Assembly (NCBI GenBank): GCA_963921195.1
Contig: OY992540.1
Location: forward strand, 43,609,890-43,673,889
DNA from: Pegoplata infirma
Lineage: Eukaryota; Arthropoda; Insecta; Diptera; Anthomyiidae
Direction: 5' to 3'
DNA: 64,000 bases
Each line of letters opens with the position of its first letter. Position 1 is the first letter of the stretch. Both the position numbers and the translations under genes were made by a program. The notes under the pieces were generated by a model. The model did no database searches, was not told where the DNA came from, and worked only from the letters and a program-made list of their open reading frames with translations. Below are positions 44,601-55,177 of this stretch, piece by piece.

Positions 44601-47600
44601 TCCCAAAAAAACGTTTTTTGACAATAACTTTAAAATTTGAGGGTGTCTGGCAAGTTTGATAGGCATTTTTTTGATCTTTTCGACGAGACCTACAACCTTA
44701 ACTACCTCATTTTAAAAGTATATTCGATTTTGTGTTTTTTGTAGCACAGTGTTATCTTTGGAAAAATTTGCTATCCAAAATTTGCTAAGAAAATTTTTTT
44801 ATTGAAAATTTTGTATAGAAAAATTATCACCAAAAATTTTTTATACAAAAAAATTTACTATCGAATATTTCTATACAAAAATTTATTATTGAAAATTTTC
44901 TATAGAAAAATTTATTATTTAAAATTTTTGAACGAAAAATGTATTATTCAAAATTTTCTTAAAAAAATTTATTTTTAAAAATTTTATTAAAATAATTTGT
45001 TTTAAAAAATTTTCTTAAAAAAATTATTATAAAAATTTTTCTATACAAAAAATTATTATCGAAAGTTTTGTTTAAAAAACTTTCTATACAAAAATTTATT
45101 TTCGAAAATATTTCTATAAAAAAATTTATTATTGAAAATTTTCTATTGAAAAATTTATTTATCAAAGTTTTCGCAAGAAAAATGTATTATTCAAAATTTT
45201 CTTGAAAAAATTTATTATCGGAAATTTTCTTACAAAAATGTATTATTTAAAATTTTCTATAGACAAATTTAATATCGAAAATTTTCTAGAGAAAAATTTA
45301 GTATCAAAAATTTTCTATAGAAAAATTTGGTATCAAAAAATTTGTATAGAAAAAATTATTATCGAAAATTTCTATACAAAAAAATTATTATCAAACATTT
45401 TTTATAGACAAAATTTTCGATAGAAAATTTACTATTCAAAATTTTTGTAAGAAAAATGTATTATTCAAAATATTCTTAAAAAGTTTATTTAAAAAAATTT
45501 TCTATAAAAAAATCAGTATCGAAAATTTTGTATAGAAAAATTTAGTTTAGAAAATTTTCTAAAAAATTTATCATCAAAAATTTTCTTTAGAAAAATTTGT
45601 TAATTAAAATTTTCGTAAGAAAAATGTTTTATTCAAAAATTTTTTAAAAAAAAATTATTATCGAAAATTTTTTTACAAAAATTTATTATTGGAAATTTTC
45701 CATAGAAAAATTTAATATTGAAAATTTTATATAGAAAAATTTAGTATCGAAAATTTTCTATTAGAAAAATTTGGAATCTAAAAATTTTATTATCGAAAAT
45801 TTTCTGTAGAAAAACTTACTATCGAAAATTTTCTATGGAAAAATTTATTATTGAAAATTTAGTTTTTATAGAAAAATTTATCCTCAAAAATTTCTATAGA
45901 AAAATTAAGTATCAAAATTTTTGATTATGAAATTTTTAAGAAAATAATTTTGTCTATAAAAAATTTTTAATGATAATTTTTTCTATAAAAACTAAATTTT
46001 CAATAATAAATTTTTCTATAGAAAATTTTCGATAGTAAATTTTTCTACAGAAAATTTTTGAAGAAGATTTTTGATAATAATTTTTTTTTATAGAAAATTT
46101 TTGATCATAAATTTTTCTATAAAAATTTTTTGATATTAAATTTTTGTATTGAAAATTTTCAATACCTAACTTTTCTCTAGAAAATTTTAGATACTAAATT
46201 TATTATCTATAGAAAATTTTCGGTAATAAATTTTGCTAAAGAAAATTTTTGATAATAAATTGTTCTATCGAAAATTTTCGAAAAAAAAAAAAATTTCTAT
46301 AAAAAATTTTCGATATTGAATTTTTGTAAAGAAAATTTTTGATACTAAATTTTTCTTTTCGAAAATTTTCGATAATAAATTTTTCTATAGACAATTTTTG
46401 ATAATAAATTTTTCTACAGAAGATTTTCGATAATATATTTTTTTTATAGAAAAATTTCGATACTAAGTAGAAAAATTTATTATCAAAAATTGTCTGTAGA
46501 AAAATTTATTATCCAAATTATTCTATGGACAAAGTAGTATCGAAAATCTTCTATAGAAAAAAAAAATAACGAAAATTGTATATAAAAAGTTATTTTCAAA
46601 AATGCTGTTTAAAAAAATTTATTTACCAAAAAGTTTTGTATAGAAAATTTTTGATAGTAAATTATTAAATTTTCTATAGAAAAATTTCTATATATATAAA
46701 TTTATTATCAAACATTATGTAAAGAAAAAGTAGAATCAAAAAAATTCTATAGAAAAATTTATTATTAAAAATTTTCTATAGACAAATTTATTGTTAAAAA
46801 TTTTCTATTGACAAATTTATTATTAAAAATTATCTATAGAAAAATTTATTATTCAAAAACTTATTACGAAATTTTCTTAAAAAAAGTTATTATTGAAAAT
46901 TTTTCTATACAAAATTTTCGATACTGATTTTTTTTATAGAAAATTTTTTAAAATAAACTTTTTAAGAATATTTTGAATAATACATTTTTCTTACAAAAAT
47001 TTTGAATAGTAAATTTTCTATCGAAAATTTTTGTCTATAAAAAATGTTTGATAATAATTTTTTTGTATAGAAAATTTTCAATAATAAATTTTTCTATTCA
47101 AATTTTTTGATACCAAATTTTTCTATAGAAAATTTTTGATACAAAATTTTTCTCTAAAAAATTTTCGATATTAAATTTGTCTATAGAAAATTTTAAATAA
47201 TACATTTTTGTAAGAAAATTTCCGAAAATAAATTTTTTCAAGAAAATTTTGAATAATACATTTTTCTTACGAAAACTTTGATTAATAAATTTTTCAATAG
47301 AAAATTTTCGATAGTAAATTTTTTTATAGAAATATTTTCGAAAATAAGTTTTTGTATAGAAAGTTTTTTAAACAAAACTTTCGATAATAATTTTTTGTAT
47401 AGAAAAATTTTTAAAATAATTTTTTTAAGAAAATTTTTTAAAACAAATTATTTTAATAAAATTTTTAAAAATACATTTTTTTAAGATTTTGAATAATACA
47501 TTTTTCGTTCAAAAATTTTAAATAATAAATTTATTTCTATAGAAAATTTTCAATAATAAATTTTTGTATAGAAATATTCGATAATAAATTTTTTTGTATA

Positions 47601-50026
47601 GAAAATTTTGATGAAAATTTTTCTATACAAAATTTTTAATAAAAAAATTTTCTTTAGCAAATTTTGGATAGTAAACTTTTCCAAAGATAATTTTCGATAA
47701 TAAATTTTTATATAGAAAGTTTTCAATAAAAATTTTGTTTAAAAAAATTTCAATAATAAATTTTTTTAAGAAAATTTCGTAATAACTTTTTGATTAATAA
47801 ATTTTTCTATAGATAATTTTTAATAATAAATTTGTCAATAGAAAATTTTTAACAATAAATTTGTCTATAGAAAATTTTTAATAATAAATTTTTCTATAGA
47901 ATTTTTTTGATTTTACTTTTTCTATACATAATGTTTGATAATAAATTTATATATAGAAATTTTTCTATAAAAAATTTAATAATTTACTATCAAAAATTTT
48001 CTATACAAAACTTTTTGGTAAATACATTTTTTTTAAACAGCATTTTTGAAAATAACTTTTTCTATATACAGTTTTCGTTATTTTTTTTTTCTATAGAAGA
48101 TTTTCGATACTACTTTGTCCATAGAAAATTTTTGATAGTAAATTTTTCTATAAAAAAATTTTAATAATAAATTTTTATATAGAAAATTTTTTATGATAAA
48201 TTTTTCTATGCATAATTTTCATAAATTAATTTTCAAAACATAATTTTCGACAGAAAAAATGTCTATACAAAACTTTCAATAATAAATTTTTCTAAAGAAA
48301 ATTTTTGATAATAATTTTTTGTATAGAAAATTTTTGATAGTAAATGTTTCTATTGAAAATTTTTTAAAATAAATATTTCTATAAAAAATTTTCGATATTA
48401 AATTTTTGAATAAAAAGTTTTCAATAATAAATTTTTTTATAGAAAATTTTTCGATAATAAATTTTTTTTTAGAAAATTTTGAATAATAAATTTTTCTTAC
48501 GAAAATTTTGATTAATAAATTTTTCAATAGAAAATTTTGTATGATAAATTGTTTATAGAAAGTTTTCGATAGTAATTTTTTGTATAGAAACTTTTCTTAA
48601 ATAAATTTTTCTATACAAAATTTTCGATAATAATTTTTTGTATAGAAAATTTTGTAAACTAAATTTTTTAAGAAAATTTTTAATAATACATTTTTCTTAC
48701 GAAAATTTTGAATAATAAATTTTTCGATGATAATTTTTTTATAGAAAGTTATCGATACTTAATTTTGGTATAGAAAGTTTTCGATAATGAATTTTTGTAC
48801 AAAAATTTTATAAAACAAAATTTTCGATAACAATTTTTTTATAGAAAATATTTGATGAAAAGCTTTTAAGTTTTAATAATTCATTTTCTTTAGAAAATTT
48901 TCGATAGCAAATATTTCTATAACTTTTTTTTGTTCCCCTAAATTAAACAATATAACTAACAAGGGAAGTATCTCAAACCTTATGAACCGATTTGCCTTCA
49001 TAATTTGACTTTTTAAGTTTTTGGATTATATGCAGGTATTTTTGTAGAATATTTTATCCCTTAAAACGAAAAACACTTCGGGGGTTTTGGTCTACTAATG
49101 GTATACGTTATTTTTTTTTTGTCCCATTGAAGATACACTCTTTGACCTCACATTCGTTGTAAAGTGTTATCATGTTTTTATCATACCTATAATCAACCAA
49201 TGCAAACAGGACGTTAGAGTACCATCCTTTATAATTGCGATAATCTGTTGTGTCCCCTTCGCTGGGATGAATTTCAATATGATATCCGTCTAAATGTATA
49301 AAAAAAAAATATTTGTTAACAAAGTACATTGGCTAATAATACAAATTACTTACCAATAGCTCCCAAGCACTGAGGAAAGCCTAATTTTTCAAACCCTTTA
49401 ACACATTCTTCAATTTTGTTTTTAGTTAGGGGGAAGTTACATAAGTACTCTGGACTTAATACATCCCAAACCTTTGTACAAAATTCTAATAAAATTTCGC
49501 ACACCGTGGATTTTCCCACTCCGAATAGATTACCTACGCTTCTATATTCTGCCGATGACCCCAAAGCGTATACAGCAATTGCAACTCTTTTTTGTAATGG
49601 AATAGCATCTCTAAAGGTGGTGTTCTCCCTTGTCATGCACTCCATCTTGCTGCATAACAGTTGGAATGTTTCCCGGGTCATTCTAAAATTTTGTTTAAAT
49701 TTGTCGTCGCTAAATAGAGTGCAATCTATCTCCCAAAAGGATTGAGTTCGATCCTTTAAAAAAATAAACAGTTTTTCGGGAATCATAAATACATATATTA
49801 TTAAACATACCATTTTCCACACTCTCTTTTCAAAACAGGAATCATGACAAGCTATTATTAACAACATTTGTTGCCTTCTCAAGTTCGCAATGTTGTTAAT
49901 AAGAATGCGACGTCTTCTCTGGTAATATTCCTTCTGTGTTTTAAATAATTTATTAATATGAATAATTCCGTCATTTATTATATTAAAAAATGCACCCGCC
50001 AATTTAATTTTCGCTTCTTTTTCCAT
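41026..50026 (-). CDS. PIF/Harbinger (HARBI1-like) DDE transposase, multi-exon
   Basis: Exons 50,026-49,811, 49,753-49,354, 49,289-49,187 and 41,611-41,026 (read on -) join to about 434 residues. The HTH-like N-terminal part (FRMTRETFQLLCSKM, PLQKRVAIAVYALGS, VGNLFGVGKSTVCEILLEF) is followed by GAIDGYHIEI with the first catalytic Asp made across a splice joint, GDSAFRLSKY with the second, and VENGFGHLKGR with the Glu. The triad and frame are intact, so it may be active. It is a DDE_Tnp_4 enzyme that cuts and pastes the element into 3-bp sites. The third intron (7.6 kb) is packed with foldback repeats. ATG at 50,026 is the first in frame. Confidence 0.88.
41760..48930. repeat. Foldback of ~29-bp units with large inverted and direct duplications
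   Basis: About 7 kb of diverged units around TTTATTATCGAAAATTTTC and TATAGAAAAA, in blocks of alternating orientation. Two larger patterns show. The block 44,959-45,165 is inverted at 47,278-47,484, and 43,000-43,450 is inverted at about 47,750-48,130. The stretch about 42,300-43,400 is also repeated directly about 3.5 kb on, at about 45,840-46,910. Long frames such as repeated NFLYRKIF are by-products. It lies entirely inside a transposase intron and leaves both splice sites intact. Confidence 0.85.
43455..44751. mobile_element. 1.3-kb palindromic element with TTA duplication inside the foldback
   Basis: The ends are CACTGTGCTACA and TGTAGCACAGTG, flanked by TTA on both sides (43,452-43,454 and 44,752-44,754). 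The arms are complementary almost to the centre near 44,100 (for example CCTCAAATTTTAGAGTTATT and CGGTGGAAAACTTT-type blocks). TTA is the typical Harbinger target. It contains two inverted CTATCGCGTCAGG modules. It interrupts only one copy of the foldback duplication, so it is younger. Confidence 0.8.
48940..49100 (+). repeat. Partial AAGGGAAGT-type dispersed repeat
   Basis: CTAACAAGGGAAGTATCTCA and GAACCGATTTGCCTTCATAA resemble the copy at 52,716-52,870. It lies in the transposase intron. Confidence 0.4.
49187..49289 (-). CDS. Harbinger transposase exon 2
   Basis: On - the acceptor is TACATTTAG and the donor is TATAG|GTATGA. It completes GAC for the first catalytic Asp (AI-D-GYHIEIHPSEGDT), then TDYRNYKGWYSNVLFALVDY, and ends two bases into the Arg codon completed by exon 3. 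Confidence 0.88.
49354..50026 (-). CDS. Harbinger transposase exon 1 region (with 57-nt mini-intron)
   Basis: ATG at 50,026 opens MEKEAKIKLAGAFFNIINDG. In-frame sequence 49,810-49,754 has GTATGT at its start and TTTTTTTAAAG at its end, is 57 bases long and interrupts the conserved run from RVWKM to DRTQSFW, so it is most likely a spliced mini-intron. The exon ends at ATTG|GTAAGT (49,354). Confidence 0.85.
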
Positions 50027-50214
50027 TTTGATAAATTTATATTTTTTGTTTATTTATTTTTGTTAACTTGTATCAGCTGTTTTTTATTTGTGTTTACTTT
50101 TATCAGCTGTTTGAATAACATGTCAAAAGAAATCACTATAATTTGTAATGTGAACGGTGGTGTTAAACTTGAGATGATATTGTAAAATCACGTTCAAAAT
50201 CACATAATGTGAAC

Positions 50215-50615
50215 ATGCTATAAATCAATTCATAAGTCTCTTATTTTAATGTATTTTTTAAAAACACGGAACAAATAATCTTTTTCAAGATTTATTTTTC
50301 TAACAAAAACTTAAATATACATATAAAGACTATGCAAGAGTCAATTCTTTTTGACGTATAAAGGTGGTGTTAGTTTTACAAATGGTATCTGGGAAAGCTG
50401 GAAATTTTGTTTACCTTTTATTTTTAGTTTAATATTGCTGGTTGTTTTGATTTAATCATATTCATTTTTTTTTTTATTTTCAAGTGACACAACAATAATT
50501 TTCATTCATAATTTTAAAATTTTTTAATATTTATTTTTCGTTATTCCCAAATCGTTCCCAAAAAAAAGATTGCCATCTGCAGATAACGACTTCGTTATTA
50601 CTGACACTATTATTC
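50215..50615. other. Non-coding DNA right of the Harbinger element
   Basis: AT-rich, no gene or full repeat recognised. Part of the P-type intron. Confidence 0.35.
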
Positions 50616-50616
50616 A

Positions 50617-50712
50617 TGAGTTACCCCTGGTAGCAAAAGAGTACTTCTTTCAAAAAATACATGTATTTTGAAAAGTAATTTCGAATAGTGCTCTTTTACT
50701 ACCAGTGCCAGG
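50617..50712. repeat. Hairpin repeat
   Basis: CCCTGGTAGCAAAAGAGTAC at the left pairs with GTGCTCTTTTACTACCAG at the right; the centre is AATACATGTATT. Confidence 0.6.
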
Positions 50713-50901
50713 GTTGAAAGCAGGACTCTGAATATGTGATGGTTGCAAAGGGCAATGTATTGAAAAAAATGTTTTGTTGGATTTTTTGACCATCGGGCCA
50801 AATTTTATTTTGGTTTACTAAAATCTTACGACTCAGTATTATCGTGACAAACGGCCTTCAATAATATGAAAATGATGTGAAGCGATATGTATTGCATAAA
50901 C

Positions 50902-51192
50902 AAAGGTCCAAGTCGTGTGGCTAGGAGACGGCTTGACGCCGCCGCCTGCCATGATGGCTCTCCTCTTTTGTTACAAAATATATTAAAATTATTATTTTTT
51001 TTCTTTATTTTTGTTTAATACATGTTCAATTAGTAATGACTTCATTTTAAAATAAATCATACGTATTTTTAATCCAGTTTATAGTATTTTTGTAAATAAA
51101 TCAGTTTTTAAAATTTTATCGCCTTTAAGCCGCCGCCGACAATTTTTGCCTTAGCCGCCACCTCCGGCAATTTTATTACGACTTGGACCTCT
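50902..51192. repeat. MITE, TIR AGGTCCAAGTCGT, with GCCGCC-rich subterminals
   Basis: AGGTCCAAGTCGTGTGGC at the left pairs with TTACGACTTGGACCT at the right. Inside the ends lie GACGCCGCCGCCTGCC and AAGCCGCCGCCGACAA, a GC-rich contrast to the AT-rich surroundings. Confidence 0.65.
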
Positions 51193-51484
51193 GTGCATAG
51201 AACCAAGATTTGCTACCAATACATTTTTAATACCAATATCCGTTAATAACAATTTAAAAAGAAAATGCTTGCTTTTATTCATGCGATACCAAAACATAGT
51301 TCCATAGGCTGGGAATAAACGTTAAAGACAAACTTTTTTTTAAGAAAAATGTGGACTAAAAAGTAGAAATACATGGCAATGGAACTAAATCATTATTAAT
51401 TTTCCTTGGATTTAGTTAATTTTCCCATTTTTTAGTTAGTTTTTTTCTGAGTGTAGATTATAGAACCAATGTAAACCCACTATA

Positions 51485-51625
51485 ATACGGGGTTCACACT
51501 CGCTGTTTTGAAGTGTTCAAGAGTGAGATGTTTAAAAAAGTCTTTGTTCTGTATCCATTACGTTTTTATTCTGTTACTGCTGTTTTGTTAAACAACTTGT
51601 TTAAGGTCGCAAGTGTGAATGCTAT
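51485..51625. repeat. Second copy of TATGYGGRGTTCAYACTT MITE, inverted
   Basis: It matches the inverse of 20,669-20,794: ACGGGGTTCACACTCGC at the left, AAACAACTTGTTTAAGGTCG and AAGTGTGAATGCTAT at the right. Confidence 0.6.
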
Positions 51626-51959
51626 ATAACAGACATAAAGTTAAAGAATTACTACAAGATTACATGAATGTACAATACCGGAATCCAGGAGCGGATGAAC
51701 AAAATTTTAAATATCTCCTGAAAAATGTTTACTTAAGCAATGTGTTAATCCTCCGGATTGTTTTACGGGAACTTTTTAAAAACGGAAATGACATTTCAAC
51801 AATTATGAATTTACTTTTTTTTTTAATTATTCGATATCTTTATACATATCGCTCATTTACTTGTATAGTGTCATAACGCAAAATGTTTGATTTTACAGAG
51901 AACCTGTTTAAAGTTTACAATTGAAAGCTGTTTTACATTGCAAAAGGCCCGTACATAGA

Positions 51960-52115
51960 AAATGTTATAATGGCATGTTCTCTTTCCAAACGGTGAGTTT
52001 AGAAGATATTAATACGAATTTTTGACACAATATAAAGCAGGATATAAAAAATAATTCAAAAACGACATATTTTTAATTATGTTACTATACAAGTAAATGA
52101 GCGATATGTATGTCT
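51960..52115 (+). repeat. Repeat shared with 27,965-28,135
   Basis: GGTGAGTTTAGAAGATATTA, CGAATTTTTGACACAATATA and CAAGTAAATGAGCGATATGT match the earlier block closely. An inverted piece of it (ACATATCGCTCATTTACTTG) lies at 51,844-51,863. Confidence 0.6.
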
Positions 52116-52374
52116 AATACAAATGTACCTTTGTAATTATTCTGTTGTAAAATAAAAATTAATAAACATGCACAAAAAATGGTTTCAATTCAAATAAAAT
52201 TTTTGGAGTAAGTATTTTATAATGTATACTAGAGTTGTCAATTTTTCAAATTTAAACTTTGTTCGAATAATTCAAGTAATTGTTTTTGTTCGTTCGATCA
52301 AACGATTAAATCTAAAAAAATATTAGATTAATCGATGAGAATAACGAATAAAAAAAGTGGTTATAAAAAAATAT

Positions 52375-52711
52375 GAGTGAAACAACAAAAACCGATCTGG
52401 TATTTATTTTTCTTATCGCGCGTTATATTAGTTTTCTCTTTCTAACCTAATTCGTAGAATAATTTGAAAATATTAACCATATGGTTCAGAACTACTTTTT
52501 TGACACCTGTCACTTATGTCGAGTCTGTATTAGTCTGTGCCTAAACCACAGACTAATACAGACTCGACAAATATGACAGGTGTCAAAAAGGCATTATTTA
52601 ACCATATGGTTAATATTTTCAAATTATTCTACGAATTAGGTTACAAAGAGAAAACTGATATAACGCGCCATAAGAAAAATAGATGCCTGATCGGTTTTTG
52701 TTGTTTCACTC
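52375..52711. repeat. 337-bp near-perfect palindrome
   Basis: GAGTGAAACAACAAAAACCG at the left is repeated in inverse at the right end. The arms of about 165 bases also share CTTATCGCGCGTTATAT, CGTAGAATAATTTGAAAATA and GTCGAGTCTGTATTAGTCTG. The centre is near 52,543. Confidence 0.8.
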
Positions 52712-52715
52712 ACTC

Positions 52716-52870
52716 CTAACAAGGGAAGTCTCCCTGGTGTCACCAACTGATCTTCATGAAATTTGGATATGTTGTTAAGAACGAAAATTAATTCGAAACG
52801 TATTTTATTATAGCGGCCTTAACTCATTTTTAGGGGGGGGTCGATTTGTATGGGGGGAAGTTTACCTTTT
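52716..52870 (+). repeat. Dispersed repeat AAGGGAAGTCTCC type
   Basis: CTAACAAGGGAAGTCTCCCT, GGTGTCACCAACTGATCTTC, ATGAAATTTGGATATG. Same family as 20,800-20,965, opposite strand. Confidence 0.55.
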
Positions 52871-53499
52871 TCAGTTTTTTACGATTTACGCCTATTTAAA
52901 CAAAATTAATATAGGCATGTGTGGTATCAGAATAAAGGTATTAAAAATACTTATCTCGTGGTGCTAACAACGGGCCAAAGAAGCTAATATTTTTCGACTT
53001 ATTAACAAAAATGTGCTAAAATTTTGGTATTTTACTCAATATGACGAAAAGTTGTGCATGTTTGGACACCTTCTTAGCACACGTAGATAGGATTTCCCAA
53101 CACCTTTCATTTGGTATGTAACATGACTAGGTGTCTTTGCATAATATAGGAGATAAACGAAAAAAAATTAAAAATGGCATTGTCTCCCCCCCCTACTTTT
53201 TACCCCCTAAATATGAATTTGGGCAGCTAAAAAAAAATACTTGTCCCTTTATTTTTTCTGATTGTTTTTCAACAAAATAGATCATATTTGCCCAACCTCC
53301 TAACAAATTAAAAAAAAAAAAAATCAACTGCAATCGTTCAAATAACTATGGGCTTGTATCACAACAAGCCCGGATTGGTATTGGAAATGTTTTGGTACCC
53401 AATCTTTATACATACTTGTAAACTGCGCTTTCTAATTTTCGCTCGGAAGGAAATAATCACCGTATCTATGATTACTTATTACTAGGGATGAGATTTTCA
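52871..53499. other. Intronic non-coding DNA
   Basis: No gene or complete element seen. C-runs and A-runs occur near 53,186-53,205 and 53,310. Confidence 0.35.
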
Positions 53500-53590
53500 T
53501 GCACTAAAAAATCGAAAATATGCGCTAAAAAAGTCAAAATATGCACTAAAAAACCTTAAAATATGCACTAAAAAATAAAATGTGTGCAAT
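53500..53590. repeat. Short tandem repeat, unit near AAAATATGCACTAAAAAA
   Basis: About four imperfect copies of a unit of roughly 20-25 bases, each with ATGCRCTAAAAAA. Confidence 0.55.
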
Positions 53591-53768
53591 AAAAATCTTG
53601 TTTTCATAGGAAAAACTTCTTAAAAAGCAAAAAATAAAGCCGGGTTTAAATAGAAACAAAAATTCTCAAAGAAAATAAAATTAAGCTATTTTCAATTTAA
53701 ATTATGCAATTTTTCTAGCTGAATTTCTTATAGTGTATAGGAGTGTAAATTGGGACAAAGACTATTAA

Positions 53769-53896
53769 GGGCGGATTACTCAATGAAAAGTTAGCTGCTA
53801 ACTGCCGATTTAACGGAGCCTTATGTCAAAATTTGTATGAAAAAGTCAAATTTAACGGAGAGTTATTTTATAACGGAGCATTGAGTAATCCAGCCT
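53769..53896. repeat. Second copy of GGCYGGATTACTCAA MITE
   Basis: Same ends and interior as 20,974-21,102, in the same orientation, with only a handful of differences, so both copies are young. Confidence 0.7.
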
Positions 53897-53959
53897 GAAA
53901 TGAATAGCTTTAACAAAATGATTATAACAGTTAGTTTAAATTTATTTCAAATCAACTGG

Positions 53960-55020
53960 GGTTTTTCGTAAATTCCCGCCTTGATTTTCCATTCCGCTTT
54001 TTAGACAAAAGTCCCGCTTCATCCCGCTTTTTTACTTTTAGAATAGTAAAGTACAATTTATAATTTTTTAAATATTTTCAGTATGATTGTTCTGTAGAAA
54101 ATCGTCACCTAAAATGCAAAAGGCCCTAACTAACAAAAAATTCAAAAACAGTTTTTTGATTGATTCTGGATTATCTTATCAACATACATGTCTCCAAATT
54201 TATCCATTATTTGAAAAATTCAAAACCAGCTCTGATTTTTTTTTCCAAAAACAAATAATGCCAATCGATATTATACTCTATTAAATAAATTTGTTTCGGA
54301 AACTTCAGAATTGTTGAGTTACAGTAGAAAAAATTAAACATAAAGCGATGTCATGCAAAAATTTATCAATTTTACCAAGTTCAAAATAATATTTTTTTTC
54401 GAAAAACAAAAAATAACTGCTCTCTAAAAATTTGACATTTTCTACAGAATTTAATTTAAATCAAACAAATAACAATGGCGTGTTTTTTGCTACATCGATT
54501 TTAATGTTAGATTTGGAAAATTCAGATATAATTCTCATTTTTGCCCAAAAACAAACAATGCCAATCGTTGAGAGACTTGATCAATTTTACCATGTTTCCG
54601 CCCATTTTTCCGAAAAGCTAAAGCTTTTGTTCCACGATTTTTTAGTTTCATATAGCGTAATAAGCTCTCTAAGTATGACTTTGATCCACCAACATTTTTT
54701 TTCGTGGTACGTTTGAAATGAAAAGCTCACATGGTTCAGAGTTATCTTTCGAAAGCTAGTGTGTTTTCAACAGACATAAAGTTAGAGAGACGGACGTATA
54801 TCGCGATGTCAACTTAAATTCGATTGAAAATCACTAATTTATATACTTTATTCCATTCCATTGGTAGCTATTTCCTATTAGCTACCAATGGAATGACAAA
54901 CTAATATATATCCCCTATCGATAATTGGAGGGTATAAAAAAGTCCCGCTTTTTTTGTCAAAATCCCGCATTTCCATCCCGCTTTTCAGCCAAAAACAGTT
55001 GGTCAGGTTAATCATAGTAG
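53960..55020. repeat. Dispersed repeat blocks (TCCCGCTTTT and CAAAAACAAAYAATGCCAATCG)
   Basis: TCCCGCTTT-rich segments lie at about 53,965-54,035 and 54,940-54,990. Between them two related blocks (54,078-54,290 and 54,425-54,600) share CCAAAAACAAATAATGCCAA-type sequence. A hairpin of CATTCCATTGGTAGCTA and its inverse lies at 54,855-54,894. No coding gene. Confidence 0.4.
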
Positions 55021-55177
55021 AATTTGTTAATAATTTTCTCGAAACATCCCCATTTCTAACGAGGGTATAAAAGTTCGGCACTGCTAGATTTACCACAGCC
55101 AGATTTACCACTAAAAATTACATTTCTAATGCCATATATCTGTAAAATTGTTTGCAATTTCGTATTGTTAATTTAAG

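Larger units (their letters stand above)
32606..50211. mobile_element. PIF/Harbinger DNA transposon, ~17.6 kb, both genes open
   Basis: It carries the two genes that define PIF/Harbinger elements: a Myb/SANT-like protein on + (32,897-38,647) and a DDE_Tnp_4 transposase on - (50,026-41,026), arranged convergently. Both frames are open once GT-AG introns are removed, which points to recent activity or constraint. Candidate ends are CACTATGTGATTTT near 32,606 and the inverse of CACATTATGTGATTTT near 50,211, each followed further in by an ATCATCTCAA block. They align only with gaps, so exact ends and target duplication are not fixed. The length is far above the usual 3-6 kb because of repeats inside the introns and between the genes. 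Confidence 0.7.
30966..55177 (+). other. 24.2-kb intron of the P-type gene, holding the Harbinger element
   Basis: The donor TGTTGTAAGT and acceptor TTAATTTAAG give matching phases (1 and 1), so the two exons form one frame of 3,333 bases including the stop. Between them lie the Harbinger element (about 32,606-50,211) and more than ten small TIR elements. That the two exons belong together is inferred from strand, family logic and phase; no transcript was seen. Confidence 0.6.

Noticed and set aside
43304..48527. Several 60-85 codon frames rich in Phe, Ile, Lys and Asn
   Set aside because: They come from the ~29-bp AT-rich foldback units. Inverted pairs (44,959-45,165 and 47,278-47,484) are DNA duplications, not genes.
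49108..49329. A separate 73-residue gene
   Set aside because: It is the extension of transposase exon 2 into its flanking introns. Spliced, it supplies the catalytic Asp between exon 1 and exon 3.
51619..51876. An 85-codon frame as a missing middle exon of the P-type gene
   Set aside because: It overlaps the end of a known short MITE, lacks good splice borders and shows no THAP or P-family motif.
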